Part shown: positions 8,348 through 16,871 of the stretch, piece by piece
Position numbering within the stretch: position 1 is the first letter of the stretch
Layout of the letters: every line of letters begins with the position of its first letter
Origin: Polaribacter pacificus
GTDB lineage: Bacteria > Bacteroidota > Bacteroidia > Flavobacteriales > Flavobacteriaceae
Length of the DNA: 64,000 nt
NCBI RefSeq assembly: GCF_038024035.1
Contig: NZ_CP150664.1
Span: forward strand, 682,001 to 746,000
Direction: 5' to 3'
The notes under the pieces: model-generated
Told to the model about the DNA's origin: nothing
The model's input: the letters and a program-made list of their open reading frames with translations, nothing else
Databases searched by the model: none
Translations under genes and position numbers: made by a program

Positions 8348-9286
8348 TTAAATCAATCCTCTTCCTATTTTTTTCAAACGATCTGTGCTACTGTACTCTT
8401 TAGAGAGTTTGTCTAAAACCCCATTGATAAAATAGCTACTCTTTTCGGTTGAATAATCTTTAGCAATTTCTATATACTCATTGATGGTTACTCGTACTGG
8501 AATCGAAGGAAAATACAAGAACTCACAGATAGCCATCTTAATTAAGATCATGTCTATATCAGCAATTCTATCAGCCTCCCAGTTAGGAGTTTTTTCAGCG
8601 ATTTCGTCTTCGAATTTTGTATGATGCAACATCACTTTTCTAAACAATTCTAGCACAAAACTCTGATCATCTTCATCTTTAAACAATTTACCTAAAACAA
8701 AAACCTTTTCAGATTTAATTTTATCTAGGGTTCTAACGATCCAAGTGTTAACAAAAGGGATGTCATCAGACCAACTGATATTTTGATCTTCAAAATAATC
8801 GGCTAACTTGTCATTTGGAGCGATAATTTCTTTAAAAAAGTTAATGACAAATTTTTTGTCAGCAACAAAAGAATCCTCTTTTGAGCTCATATAATTGGCA
8901 TATAAATCACTCTCAGACAAAGCTGCCCAAACAATTTTTACATACTCATCATCTAAAACCCAATTGTCTAATTTATGATCATCAAGGTATATTTTTAAAG
9001 ACTCACTTTCTGCAAGAGTTTTAATAACTGGATTGTCAATAAATTTGGTGTTAGGTCTTAAATCTTCTGGGGTTGCTAAATGCTTTTTCTTTGAAATTTC
9101 AATCTTAGCTGCTGCTAATTTTTGAACCTCAATCAACATTAATAATTGCAAAACGTACAGCTCAAAAAGTTTTTGTGTACTAAAAGATAAGAATTTTTCT
9201 TCTCTGATTAAATCATCTGTTTTTGCAGTCGTCATTGCATACACCGATTGCATCACTTTAACTCGAATATGTCTTCTGTTGATCAT
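8348..9286 (-). CDS. nusB: Transcription antitermination factor NusB (long form)
   Basis: A 312-residue protein, roughly twice the length of E. coli NusB. The N-terminus NRRHIRVKVMQSVYAM is the ordinary NusB start with its boxA-RNA-contacting Arg residues. The C-terminal half carries the rest of the NusB fold, ending with IPVRVTINEYIEIAKDYS and INGVLDKLSKE. A long insertion sits between the two, which is usual for the phylum. NusB with NusE/S10 binds boxA RNA and supports rRNA transcription. A hairpin lies in its presumed leader at 9302-9335. Confidence 0.93.
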   Translation of the reverse strand: MINRRHIRVKVMQSVYAMTTAKTDDLIREEKFLSFSTQKLFELYVLQLLMLIEVQKLAAAKIEISKKKHLATPEDLRPNTKFIDNPVIKTLAESESLKIYLDDHKLDNWVLDDEYVKIVWAALSESDLYANYMSSKEDSFVADKKFVINFFKEIIAPNDKLADYFEDQNISWSDDIPFVNTWIVRTLDKIKSEKVFVLGKLFKDEDDQSFVLELFRKVMLHHTKFEDEIAEKTPNWEADRIADIDMILIKMAICEFLYFPSIPVRVTINEYIEIAKDYSTEKSSYFINGVLDKLSKEYSSTDRLKKIGRGLI

Positions 9287-9301
9287 TCTAAAGAACTTGT
9301 T

Positions 9302-9335
9302 AAAAAAAAGAGCGAAAGAAAAATTCTATCGCTCT
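9302..9335 (-). terminator. Hairpin with U-tract between the dehydrogenase and nusB
   Basis: Stem AGAGCGA/TCGCTCT (9309-9315 and 9329-9335) followed on the minus strand by seven or eight U residues. It can serve as the terminator of the upstream dehydrogenase gene. It also lies downstream of a TATTTTTG box (9337-9344), so it may be part of the nusB leader. Confidence 0.7.
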
Positions 9336-9336
9336 G

Positions 9337-9344
9337 CAAAAATA
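9337..9344 (-). promoter_or_regulatory. Possible nusB promoter -7 box
   Basis: TATTTTTG on the minus strand matches TAnnTTTG. I see no -33 TTG at the proper distance. A start about four bases downstream would place the 9302-9335 hairpin at the extreme 5' end of the nusB mRNA. Confidence 0.3.
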
Positions 9345-9364
9345 TAACTATTTATTGATATTTT

Positions 9365-10465
9365 CTATTTGTTTTGCTCCTTTTTACGGGTGTCAATTCT
9401 ATTCTGTGCAATGTTAAATGCAGCTCTATGAGTAGAAATACTTTCTTTTTCTGAAAGTGCAAAAATATCTAAAGTTGTATTGTAGATGTTTTCGGTTTTT
9501 CTAATGATCTCATCTTTACCGTATCCTTCTAACTCTGCATAAACATTGATAATTCCTCCTGCGTTGATTAAGAAATCTGGAGCATAGGCAATACCTTTTT
9601 CTTTTAATAGCATACCGTGTTTTACTTCATCCGCTAACTGATTGTTAGCAGCCCCTGCAATTACCTTTGCTTTTAATTGATGAATAGTTGCATCGTTGAT
9701 TGTAGCACCTAAAGCACAAGGTGCATAAATATCTACATCCAATCCATAAATGTCATTTCCTAAAACAACATTTGCACCGTATTTTTTACTTAATTCTTCT
9801 AGACGTGGCAAGTTAATATCATTAATAACTACCTGACCTCCTTCATCAGTAATGTGTTTTACCAAGGTTTCTCCTACATGACCTACTCCTTGAACTAAGA
9901 CTTTCTTTCCTGCTAAATTATCAGTCCCAAATTGGTATTTGGCAGCAGCTTTCATTCCCATATACACTCCATATGCAGTAATTGGTGAAGGATTTCCTGA
10001 ACCACCTTTGCTTTCTGAAATACCTGTAACATGAGGTGTTACTTCTCTAATAACATCCATATCACGTGTTTCCATTCCAACATCTTCTGCTGTGATGTAC
10101 TTTCCGCTTAATGAATCTACAAATTGTCCAAAACGACGCATTAAATCGTCATTTTTTTGAGTTTTTGCATCACCAATAATAACAGCTTTACCACCACCTA
10201 AGTTTAAACCAGTAATTGCTGATTTAAAGGTCATTCCACGAGACAAACGCAATACGTCATTTAATGCATCCCACTCACTGTTGTAAGACCACATTCTAGT
10301 TCCTCCAAGTGCAGGCCCTAAAACCGTATTATGTATGCCAATTATTGCTTTTAAACCTGTATCTTCGTCGTTGCAAAAAACAATTTGCTCATGGCCATCA
10401 AAAGAGATTTGTCCAAAGACTGGATCGTTTTTTAAATCCTTAGTATCAATTATATTTGTAGTCAT
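9365..10465 (-). CDS. Glu/Leu/Phe/Val dehydrogenase (leucine dehydrogenase type)
   Basis: A 366-residue NAD-dependent amino-acid dehydrogenase, probably deaminating branched-chain amino acids. The length fits leucine dehydrogenase rather than the longer glutamate dehydrogenase. GPALGGTRMW and LNLGGGKAVI contain the substrate-binding glycines and the catalytic Lys. TAEDVGM holds the catalytic Asp. The Rossmann motif is VQGVGHVGETLVKH, and CALGATINDATI and GAANNQLAD follow. It is monocistronic, with its own promoter upstream and a hairpin downstream. Confidence 0.9.
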   Translation of the reverse strand: MTTNIIDTKDLKNDPVFGQISFDGHEQIVFCNDEDTGLKAIIGIHNTVLGPALGGTRMWSYNSEWDALNDVLRLSRGMTFKSAITGLNLGGGKAVIIGDAKTQKNDDLMRRFGQFVDSLSGKYITAEDVGMETRDMDVIREVTPHVTGISESKGGSGNPSPITAYGVYMGMKAAAKYQFGTDNLAGKKVLVQGVGHVGETLVKHITDEGGQVVINDINLPRLEELSKKYGANVVLGNDIYGLDVDIYAPCALGATINDATIHQLKAKVIAGAANNQLADEVKHGMLLKEKGIAYAPDFLINAGGIINVYAELEGYGKDEIIRKTENIYNTTLDIFALSEKESISTHRAAFNIAQNRIDTRKKEQNK

Positions 10466-10519
10466 TTATGTAAGTATTAAATTGAGGGTTCGTTTTATGA
10501 TTTCTCAAAAATTAAGCCG

Positions 10520-10549
10520 CAAAAATAAGATATTGACAAAACATATCAA
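10520..10549 (-). promoter_or_regulatory. Promoter of the amino-acid dehydrogenase
   Basis: On the minus strand TTG (10547-10549), 19 bases, then TATTTTTG (10520-10527): a textbook Bacteroidota primary promoter. The leader to the ATG at 10465 would be about 50 bases. Confidence 0.7.
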
Positions 10550-10646
10550 AAAAAACCGAATCAAATTATACATTTATTAACATCATTTAATTTACAAGTC
10601 CATAAATACTGCCTAAAATCAACATAATCTGCCTATTTTTTTTAGA

Positions 10647-12401
10647 ATGAAAGCATTACAATACTTAAATAAATATTTTTACAAATACAAATACAGACTC
10701 CTACTCGGGATTTTTATCACCATTGTTTCTAAGTTTTTGGCATTGGAGATTCCGCAGATAATCAGAAACTCTTTTAATAGCATAGAAGACTACAAACTGG
10801 GTAAAATTACAGATGTTGATGAAGTAAAGCATCAATTGCTTATCAACATCTTGATCATTGTAGGGGTTGCTTTGGTTGCTGGTTTTTTAACTTTTTTAAT
10901 GAGACAGACCATTATTGTGACCTCTCGATTGATTGAGTTTGATTTAAAAAATGAAATCTACCAGCAGTACCAAAGGCTGTCTGTGAATTTTTATAAAAAA
11001 AATCGAACGGGTGATTTAATGAATCGAATTAGTGAAGACGTTTCTAAAGTTCGGATGTATTTTGGCCCTGCAATTATGTACAGCATGAACATGCTGGTTT
11101 TGTTTGCTGTTGGATTTTATCAAATGATTAAAATTGATGCAAAACTAACACTCTATACGCTGATTCCATTTCCTATATTGTCTGTTTCTATTTTTATCTT
11201 AAGTAAGGTCATCAATAAAAAAAGCAATATCGTTCAGCAGTTTTTATCAAAACTAACCACCTTTAATCAAGAGTTCTTCTCAGGTATAAACGTGGTAAAA
11301 TCATATGGTATTGAACCTTCTATTATCAAGAATTTTGATGAATTAGCAAATCAGAGTAAAGAAAAAAACATCGATTTATACAAAACGCAGGCTGTTTTTT
11401 TTCCGATGATGATTTTATTAATTGGAGTGAGCAACCTGATTGTTATTTATGTGGGTGGAAAACAGTACATCGCTGGTGAAATCCAGATTGGAGTCATCGC
11501 TGAGTTTATGCTTTATGTTAATATTCTAACCTGGCCGGTTGCTATTGTTGGCTGGGTAACTTCTATGGTGCAGCAAGCTGAAGCTTCTCAACAAAGAATC
11601 AATGAATTTTTAAAAGAGCAACCAGAAATTGTTAATAACACCAAAGAAAATACAGAAGTTGTTGGAGCAGTTACCTTTAAAAATGTTAGCTTAACCTATG
11701 ATGACACCAACATTACAGCACTTAAAAACATTAGTTTTAAAGTTAATGCAGGTGAAACAATTGCCATTTTAGGAAATACAGGGTCTGGTAAATCGAGTAT
11801 CGTTAATTTAATTGCTCGTTTGTATGACGTCAGCAATGGAGAGGTTTTAATTGATGGCACCCCTATCAAACAAGTAAATCTTACAGATTTAAGAAGTTCA
11901 ATCGGTTTTGTTCCTCAGGACCCTTTCTTGTTTTCTGACACCATAGAAAACAATATTAAATTTGGGAAAGAAGACGCAAGCAAAGAAGAAATTATAGCTG
12001 CGGCAAAAGGCGCTGTGATTCACGATAATATTATGGGCTTTAAAAACGAATACCAAACCATACTTGGTGAGCGTGGCGTAACCTTATCAGGTGGACAAAA
12101 ACAGCGGGTCTCTATTGCTAGGGTTATCATTAAAGATCCTAAAATATTAATTTTTGACGACTGTTTATCCGCAGTTGATACAGAAACTGAAGAACAAATA
12201 TTAGCAAACCTAAACAAGGTCTCTAAAAACAAGACAACCTTTATCATAAGTCATCGTGTTTCATCAGCAAAGAATGCAGACAAAATTATCGTGCTAAATG
12301 AAGGTAGTATTATTCAGCAAGGATCTCATAATCAACTAATAGCAGTAGATGGTTATTATAAAGAAATGTACGAACAACAACTTTTAGAAAAAGAAAGTTA
12401 A
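10647..12401 (+). CDS. ABC exporter half-transporter (fused membrane and ATPase domains)
   Basis: A 584-residue half-transporter. A six-helix type IV exporter domain occupies about residues 1-315 and an ATPase domain about 340-580. The ATPase has Walker A GNTGSGKSS, the Q loop in FVPQDPF, signature LSGGQKQR, Walker B ILIFDD, D-loop SAVDT and switch His in ISHRV. The residue after the Walker B Asp is Asp, not the usual catalytic Glu. This is seen in MdlA/YheI-like exporters that work as heterodimers. No partner gene is adjacent. The substrate is unknown; lipid or drug export is likely for the family. Confidence 0.9.
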   Translation: MKALQYLNKYFYKYKYRLLLGIFITIVSKFLALEIPQIIRNSFNSIEDYKLGKITDVDEVKHQLLINILIIVGVALVAGFLTFLMRQTIIVTSRLIEFDLKNEIYQQYQRLSVNFYKKNRTGDLMNRISEDVSKVRMYFGPAIMYSMNMLVLFAVGFYQMIKIDAKLTLYTLIPFPILSVSIFILSKVINKKSNIVQQFLSKLTTFNQEFFSGINVVKSYGIEPSIIKNFDELANQSKEKNIDLYKTQAVFFPMMILLIGVSNLIVIYVGGKQYIAGEIQIGVIAEFMLYVNILTWPVAIVGWVTSMVQQAEASQQRINEFLKEQPEIVNNTKENTEVVGAVTFKNVSLTYDDTNITALKNISFKVNAGETIAILGNTGSGKSSIVNLIARLYDVSNGEVLIDGTPIKQVNLTDLRSSIGFVPQDPFLFSDTIENNIKFGKEDASKEEIIAAAKGAVIHDNIMGFKNEYQTILGERGVTLSGGQKQRVSIARVIIKDPKILIFDDCLSAVDTETEEQILANLNKVSKNKTTFIISHRVSSAKNADKIIVLNEGSIIQQGSHNQLIAVDGYYKEMYEQQLLEKES

Positions 12402-12482
12402 GGTTTCGTTAGAAAAAGTAAAATATTTTTTTAGATTTGTTCAGCAAATAAAAAAAATTATAATTTTATTGTACCGATTATT

Positions 12483-12869
12483 ATGGCAGAGAGAACAGAG
12501 AGAACAGAAAGAACCGAACAGGAAGAAATTTTTTCTCAAGTATTAAGAGCAGGAAGAAGAACCTATTTTTTTGATGTACGATCAACAAAAGCAGATGACT
12601 ACTATTTAACTGTCACAGAAAGTAAGAAATTTACACATGATGATGGGTCTTTTCACTATCAAAAACATAAAATCTACTTGTACAAAGAAGACTTTACTGA
12701 ATTTAACGAAATGCTGCAGGCAGCTACACGTTTTATTTTAAATGAAAAAGGCGAAGAGGTGATCAGCGAAAGACACCAAAAAGATTATAAAAAAGAAGAA
12801 ACAACTACCGAGGATAAAACACCAACCTCAACAGACAGTTTTACAGATGTCTCTTTTGATGACATTTAA
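12483..12869 (+). CDS. DUF3276 PUR-alpha-like nucleic-acid-binding protein
   Basis: A 128-residue protein of the bacterial PUR-alpha-like family (DUF3276), whose Borrelia and Bacteroides members bind single-stranded nucleic acid through a Whirly-like fold. The core is SQVLRAGRRTYFFDVRSTKADDYYLTVTES in outline, then HKIYLYKEDFTEF. The first residues are a short repeat (ERT three times, from a GAACAGAGA-type DNA repeat). The tail is rich in Thr, Asp and Lys and probably disordered. It is a single gene with a strong terminator behind it. Confidence 0.88.
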   Translation: MAERTERTERTEQEEIFSQVLRAGRRTYFFDVRSTKADDYYLTVTESKKFTHDDGSFHYQKHKIYLYKEDFTEFNEMLQAATRFILNEKGEEVISERHQKDYKKEETTTEDKTPTSTDSFTDVSFDDI

Positions 12870-12891
12870 TATTCAAATAATTTCTCACACT

Positions 12892-12925
12892 AAAAAAAGC
12901 TATCAAATTCTGATAGCTTTTTTTT
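12892..12925. terminator. Bidirectional terminator
   Basis: Stem GCTATCA/TGATAGC (12899-12905 and 12911-12917) with seven A before and eight T after. It lies between two convergent genes and serves both strands. Confidence 0.85.
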
Positions 12926-13982
12926 ATGATAAAACCTTTTTCATTACCAAAGATTTGGCAACTGTCTCCTCCCATTCTTTTTCTGGATCACTCTCTTGAG
13001 TAATTCCTCCACCAATATACAGATTTGCTATATCGCCAGAAAGCTCCATACAGCGCAAATTAACATAGAGTTCTGACTGTAAATCAGAGGTGTTTAACAA
13101 TCCTAAAAAGCCACTGTAATACTTTCGATTATTAGCCTCCTGGCTAAGAATAAACTGCTTGGCTTTATCTCTTGGTAAGCCACAAACAGCAGGAGTGGGA
13201 TGTAGCTTTTCTATCAGTGTTTTAACCACAGGCAAGCCTTTTAAAACTTCTCCATGTATCTTGGTTCTCAGATGCAGTAAGTTTCCTGCTTTGGCTGTTT
13301 GAACCTCACCTATAGACAAAGAAGAACTCACTGGATATAATTGCTCTTGAATAAACTGCGTAACTAATAACTGCTCTTCTTTTTCTTTTGCTCCCCAATC
13401 TATATGATCAAGTGATTCACTTATCTGCTGGGTTCCTGCTAAAGACATGGTTTCAAAATAGGCCTCATTAATCTTTACAAGTGTTTCTGGACTGGCACCC
13501 ATCCACAAACCAGTTTTTGGATGAAACCATGCATATACAAAAGCATTGGTATACCGACTTGTCATCTGAGAAAAGACATCTTCTAGATTAAAGTTGGTTA
13601 GCGCAACTGATTCTTTTCTTGCCAAAACCACCTTTTTAAAATCACCTAAACCTATCTGATTAATTCCTTTTTGAACCAGTTGAACATGAGTTTCCTTCTC
13701 TTTTTCTAAAGATTTTGAAATAATATTAGGGCACTCAATAATTTCTTTTGGAGTCCACGGTGCAACAAATAGATCTGCTTTATCAAAAGGTATAAAAAAC
13801 ACGTCCTCTTGTGTGTTAAAGGGTGCAAATACAAAACCTTTTTCACTATAGTCAACACAGGTATATGTTTTTGCATCCAGCTGAAACAAGCCAGATACAG
13901 TATTAGCATCTGGCTGTTTATACAACACAAAAGGCTGCTGCTTTTGCAAATGATCTTTGGCTTTTTCTATAATTGTTTTCAA
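12924..13982 (-). CDS. menF: Isochorismate synthase (chorismate-binding family)
   Basis: A 352-residue chorismate-utilising enzyme. The conserved C-terminal core shows KVVLARKESV, WMGASPETLVKI, TMSLAGTQ, the HLRTKIHGEV metal-ligand region, LHPTPAVCGLP, and ending YIGGGITQESDPEKEWEET. The LHPTPAVCG and GGGIT signatures are those of isochorismate synthases. It converts chorismate to isochorismate for menaquinone, the usual quinone of the phylum. The gene overlaps the upstream hydrolase by four bases (ATGA), so they are translationally coupled. Confidence 0.88.
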   Translation of the reverse strand: MKTIIEKAKDHLQKQQPFVLYKQPDANTVSGLFQLDAKTYTCVDYSEKGFVFAPFNTQEDVFFIPFDKADLFVAPWTPKEIIECPNIISKSLEKEKETHVQLVQKGINQIGLGDFKKVVLARKESVALTNFNLEDVFSQMTSRYTNAFVYAWFHPKTGLWMGASPETLVKINEAYFETMSLAGTQQISESLDHIDWGAKEKEEQLLVTQFIQEQLYPVSSSLSIGEVQTAKAGNLLHLRTKIHGEVLKGLPVVKTLIEKLHPTPAVCGLPRDKAKQFILSQEANNRKYYSGFLGLLNTSDLQSELYVNLRCMELSGDIANLYIGGGITQESDPEKEWEETVAKSLVMKKVLS

Positions 13983-14836
13983 TCGATGCTTTTTAATAAT
14001 TGTTCTTTAATACTTTCAAATTCACTCCAAATTAACCCGTGTCCAGCCTCAACTATGGTTTTTAACTGCACTTGCGCTTTTGGAAATTGCTTTTTTAATG
14101 CCAAAGAATTGCCATAAGGTACAATTTGATCAGAATCTCCCTGGATACAGACAATAGAGTTTGGATTTAGTGTCCAATTGTTTTCAAACGTTTTTAGATC
14201 TTCACCATGAGTTAACTTTTCTAATGAAGCCATTTTCCAAATATGTGGAACCAACCAACGGGTAAGCTTCCATTGATAAAATTTAATCGGCCAAGGCACC
14301 AGCTCTTCTTTACTATAAACTGCTGGAGCCAATAAAACAATTTTCTTTAATGGAATTTGAAGCGACAAAGCTACAGGTCCTCCATATGAGTATCCAACAA
14401 CAACTGTATTTTTTTGAGGTAACTCTCCTAATAAATTAATTAATAGATCTCTTTCAAAAGCAATGGATGCTTGAGTGGAACTTGAATCCTTGTAGTTGTA
14501 TCCCACCCGATCGTATGCTAGTAAGTTTGCTCTTGCATTAAGCGTAGAATCTGATAAATAGGCCTTAAAGTCTGATGAAGACCCCGGTGTTCCATGAACA
14601 AAAACCATTGTTGGCAAAAGCGTATCAATCTCTTTTTGCATTGCTAACACCCTGTAAGTAGATCCTTGAAAGGTTTTCTTAAAAATTGTAGGTTCAGTCA
14701 TAGTTCCTTTAAAACTGGCAAGAAGTTTATCATCTGATTTGGGCTGAGAAAAATAAATAAAAACCAAATACAAAATCAAAAATGCAGCTATAACCAGATA
14801 TGCAAGCAACTTAAGAGTTTTTTTCAGTCGCTTCAT
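13979..14836 (-). CDS. Membrane-anchored alpha/beta hydrolase
   Basis: A 285-residue hydrolase with an N-terminal membrane anchor (about residues 8-30). The alpha/beta fold is visible as the oxyanion loop VFVHGTPGSSSDF, nucleophile elbow GYSYGGPV (Ser), the Asp region in IVCIQGDSDQIVPYG, and the His in EAGHGLIW. The triad therefore looks complete. It sits between a hotdog thioesterase and isochorismate synthase with two-base and minus-four-base junctions, which suggests a menaquinone role such as MenH. The membrane anchor is unusual for MenH, so the function is open. Confidence 0.8.
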   Translation of the reverse strand: MKRLKKTLKLLAYLVIAAFLILYLVFIYFSQPKSDDKLLASFKGTMTEPTIFKKTFQGSTYRVLAMQKEIDTLLPTMVFVHGTPGSSSDFKAYLSDSTLNARANLLAYDRVGYNYKDSSSTQASIAFERDLLINLLGELPQKNTVVVGYSYGGPVALSLQIPLKKIVLLAPAVYSKEELVPWPIKFYQWKLTRWLVPHIWKMASLEKLTHGEDLKTFENNWTLNPNSIVCIQGDSDQIVPYGNSLALKKQFPKAQVQLKTIVEAGHGLIWSEFESIKEQLLKSID

Positions 14837-14838
14837 GT

Positions 14839-15261
14839 TTATCTGTTCTTCTGCAAAACGATGTTGGTCAGTTTTGAAATTGCAATTAATTGCCCTTCTT
14901 CATCTACTACGCGAATCTCCCATAAATGAGTTGTTCTTCCTTTGTGAATGATTTTTGCAATGGCAGTCACCATACCTTCTCTTTTACTCTTCAGGTGATT
15001 GATAGATAAATTGATCCCATTGACATATTGAGTTTCACTATCGATAAAAAAATTAGAAGCCGCACTCCCTACACTCTCAGCCAAAGCTGCAGTTGCACCT
15101 CCATGAAGTTGACCTAAAGGTTGATGAACTCTAGGATTAACAGGCATTTGTGCTGTCAAAAAATCATCACCAATATCTGTATAAACAATCTCTAAGGTTT
15201 CCATTAAGCTGTTTTTTGCACGATCGTTAAACCGTTTTAACAAGGTAGTTTTATCCAACAT
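14839..15261 (-). CDS. PaaI-type hotdog thioesterase (candidate DHNA-CoA thioesterase)
   Basis: A 140-residue hotdog-fold acyl-CoA thioesterase of the PaaI/YdiI type. The motif HQPLGQLHGGATAALAESVGS contains the catalytic acidic residue on the central helix. NGINLSINHLKSKREG and GRTTHLWEIRVVDEEG are the beta strands. Located directly before the hydrolase and isochorismate synthase, it may be the MenI-like enzyme releasing DHNA from DHNA-CoA. I start at the ATG at 15261. The ten-codon upstream extension does not match the family. Confidence 0.8.
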   Translation of the reverse strand: MLDKTTLLKRFNDRAKNSLMETLEIVYTDIGDDFLTAQMPVNPRVHQPLGQLHGGATAALAESVGSAASNFFIDSETQYVNGINLSINHLKSKREGMVTAIAKIIHKGRTTHLWEIRVVDEEGQLIAISKLTNIVLQKNR

Positions 15262-15300
15262 TCTATTGTATTTTAACGTAAAAATACACATAATTTATTG

Positions 15301-15308
15301 TATTTTTG
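15301..15308 (+). promoter_or_regulatory. Possible -7 box for the pRiA4b-like gene
   Basis: TATTTTTG fits TAnnTTTG and lies 24 bases before the ATG at 15333. No clear -33 element is seen. Confidence 0.35.
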
Positions 15309-15332
15309 CAGCTCCGAAAGAAGTAATTGCCC

Positions 15333-15839
15333 ATGTATAAAATACGCGTTATCCTTGATAGCAAAGAAGATGTTATCAGAACCATTTCTGTAAACAACAA
15401 CTTCAATTTAGAAGAGCTACACACAACCATTGCAGCAGCTTTTGGTTTTAATGGTCAAGAAATGGCTTCTTTTTACAGAACTGATCAAGAATGGAATCAA
15501 GGAGAAGAAATTCCTCTTTTTAACATGTCTGAGTTTGGTGATGCAATTTCTATGAAAACTTGCACTTTAAACGAAACTCTTGAGGCAGTTAACGACAAGC
15601 TTATCTATGTCTATGACTTTTTAAATCTATGGACTTTTTATGTTGATGTCGTTGAAATTAACAACGAAGTACTTGAGGCTAGCACAATTATTTTATCTGT
15701 AGGTGAAATTCCAGAAACAGCACCCGAAAAAGAATTTGTTGCTGAGCGCTTATCTGACGAAGGATTTGATGATGATGACGATCTTTTAGACAACGATCTC
15801 TTTGATTCTTTGGATGATTATGATTTTGAAAATTATTAA
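15333..15839 (+). CDS. pRiA4b ORF-3-like domain protein
   Basis: A 168-residue protein with the plasmid pRiA4b ORF-3-like domain. YKIRVILDSKEDVIRTI, LEELHTTIAAAFGF, FYRTDQEW and KLIYVYDFLNLWTFYVDV are the conserved beta-rich pieces, and the YDFxxxWxxxV pattern is the family hallmark. The last 30 residues are almost all Asp, Leu, Phe and Glu, a very acidic tail. Databases often call such proteins IS1096 passenger TnpR, but no mobile element is present here. The function is unknown. ATG at 15333 is preferred over TTG at 15327. Confidence 0.75.
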   Translation: MYKIRVILDSKEDVIRTISVNNNFNLEELHTTIAAAFGFNGQEMASFYRTDQEWNQGEEIPLFNMSEFGDAISMKTCTLNETLEAVNDKLIYVYDFLNLWTFYVDVVEINNEVLEASTIILSVGEIPETAPEKEFVAERLSDEGFDDDDDLLDNDLFDSLDDYDFENY

Positions 15840-15898
15840 ACCCCTCTAAACCTCATCCAAATTACCTCAAGAATACAAAGGTCAATTTTTATCTTTCT

Positions 15899-15923
15899 GT
15901 AACAATTGCGTATCTTGTTCGTC
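15899..15923 (+). promoter_or_regulatory. ECF-type promoter before the ABC ATPase gene
   Basis: GTAAC (15899-15903) and CGTC (15920-15923) are separated by exactly 16 bases, the same spacing as in two other promoters of this window (24446 and 51632). AAC at -35 and CGTC at -10 are typical of ECF sigma factors. The start would fall about 20 bases before the TTG at 15952. Confidence 0.55.
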
Positions 15924-15951
15924 GAATACTATATCGACTAAAACAAATTCT

Positions 15952-16851
15952 TTGGAAACAATCTTATCACTTAAAAATTTAGACAAAAAATTTGGACCCG
16001 TTCACGCTGTTAATAACCTTTCTTTTGATATTCAAAAAGGAAATGTTTACGGTATTCTTGGCCCAAATGGAAGTGGAAAATCAACCACACTTGGCATTAT
16101 CTTAAATGTTGTAAATAAAACCTCTGGAAGCTTCAGTTGGTTTGACGGAGGGCTATCAACCCATGAAGCCTTAAAAAAAGTTGGCGCCATTATAGAGCGA
16201 CCTAACTTTTACCCATATATGACGGCTGCACAAAATTTAAACCTCATTTGTAAAATAAAGGGGGTTTCTTCTGTAAAAATTGAAGAAAAACTTAAAGCCG
16301 TTAATTTATTTGACCGTAGAAACAGCAAATTTAGCACCTACTCCTTAGGGATGAAACAACGACTGGCTATTGCCTCTGCCTTGTTAAACGATCCTGAAAT
16401 ATTAATATTGGATGAACCTACCAATGGATTAGACCCTCAAGGTATTCACGAAATTAGACAAATCATTAAAGACATTGCTGCTACAGGCACAACCATCCTT
16501 CTTGCATCGCATCTACTTGATGAAGTTGAAAAAGTATGTAGCCATGTTGTGGTGATTAGAAATGGTATTAAATTGTATGCTGGTCGTGTGGATGAAATGA
16601 CAGCATCAAAAGGATTGTTTGAACTAAAGGTTGATGACAATGAAGAAAAACTCTTAAGCCTTTTAGAAAGCAACGAAGCCATTGGGTCTGTAAAAACAGA
16701 TAATGGAGTTATCATCGCTACTATTATAGAAGACATCACAGCTTCAGAATTAAACAGCTTTTTATTTAAAAACGATATTGTTGTATCGCATTTGGTAAAA
16801 CGTAAGCCTAGCTTAGAACAACAGTTCTTAGACCTGACCAAAAACAACTAA
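15952..16851 (+). CDS. ABC transporter ATP-binding protein
   Basis: A 299-residue ATPase of the BcrA/CcmA type. Motifs are Walker A GPNGSGKST, the Q-loop region IIERPNFYPYMTA, signature YSLGMKQR (a degenerate LSGGQ, normal in this subfamily), Walker B ILILDEP, and switch His in LLASHLL. The C-terminal 80 residues are the regulatory extension of the family. The start is TTG. It forms an exporter with the permease gene 20 bases downstream. The upstream ECF-type promoter suggests induction by envelope stress. Confidence 0.92.
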   Translation: METILSLKNLDKKFGPVHAVNNLSFDIQKGNVYGILGPNGSGKSTTLGIILNVVNKTSGSFSWFDGGLSTHEALKKVGAIIERPNFYPYMTAAQNLNLICKIKGVSSVKIEEKLKAVNLFDRRNSKFSTYSLGMKQRLAIASALLNDPEILILDEPTNGLDPQGIHEIRQIIKDIAATGTTILLASHLLDEVEKVCSHVVVIRNGIKLYAGRVDEMTASKGLFELKVDDNEEKLLSLLESNEAIGSVKTDNGVIIATIIEDITASELNSFLFKNDIVVSHLVKRKPSLEQQFLDLTKNN

Positions 16852-16871
16852 TCAACTAAAAAATCACCACC

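Noticed and set aside
15333..15839. IS1096 passenger TnpR, a sign of a mobile element
   Set aside because: The name comes from a misleading family label. There is no transposase and no terminal inverted repeat around the gene.
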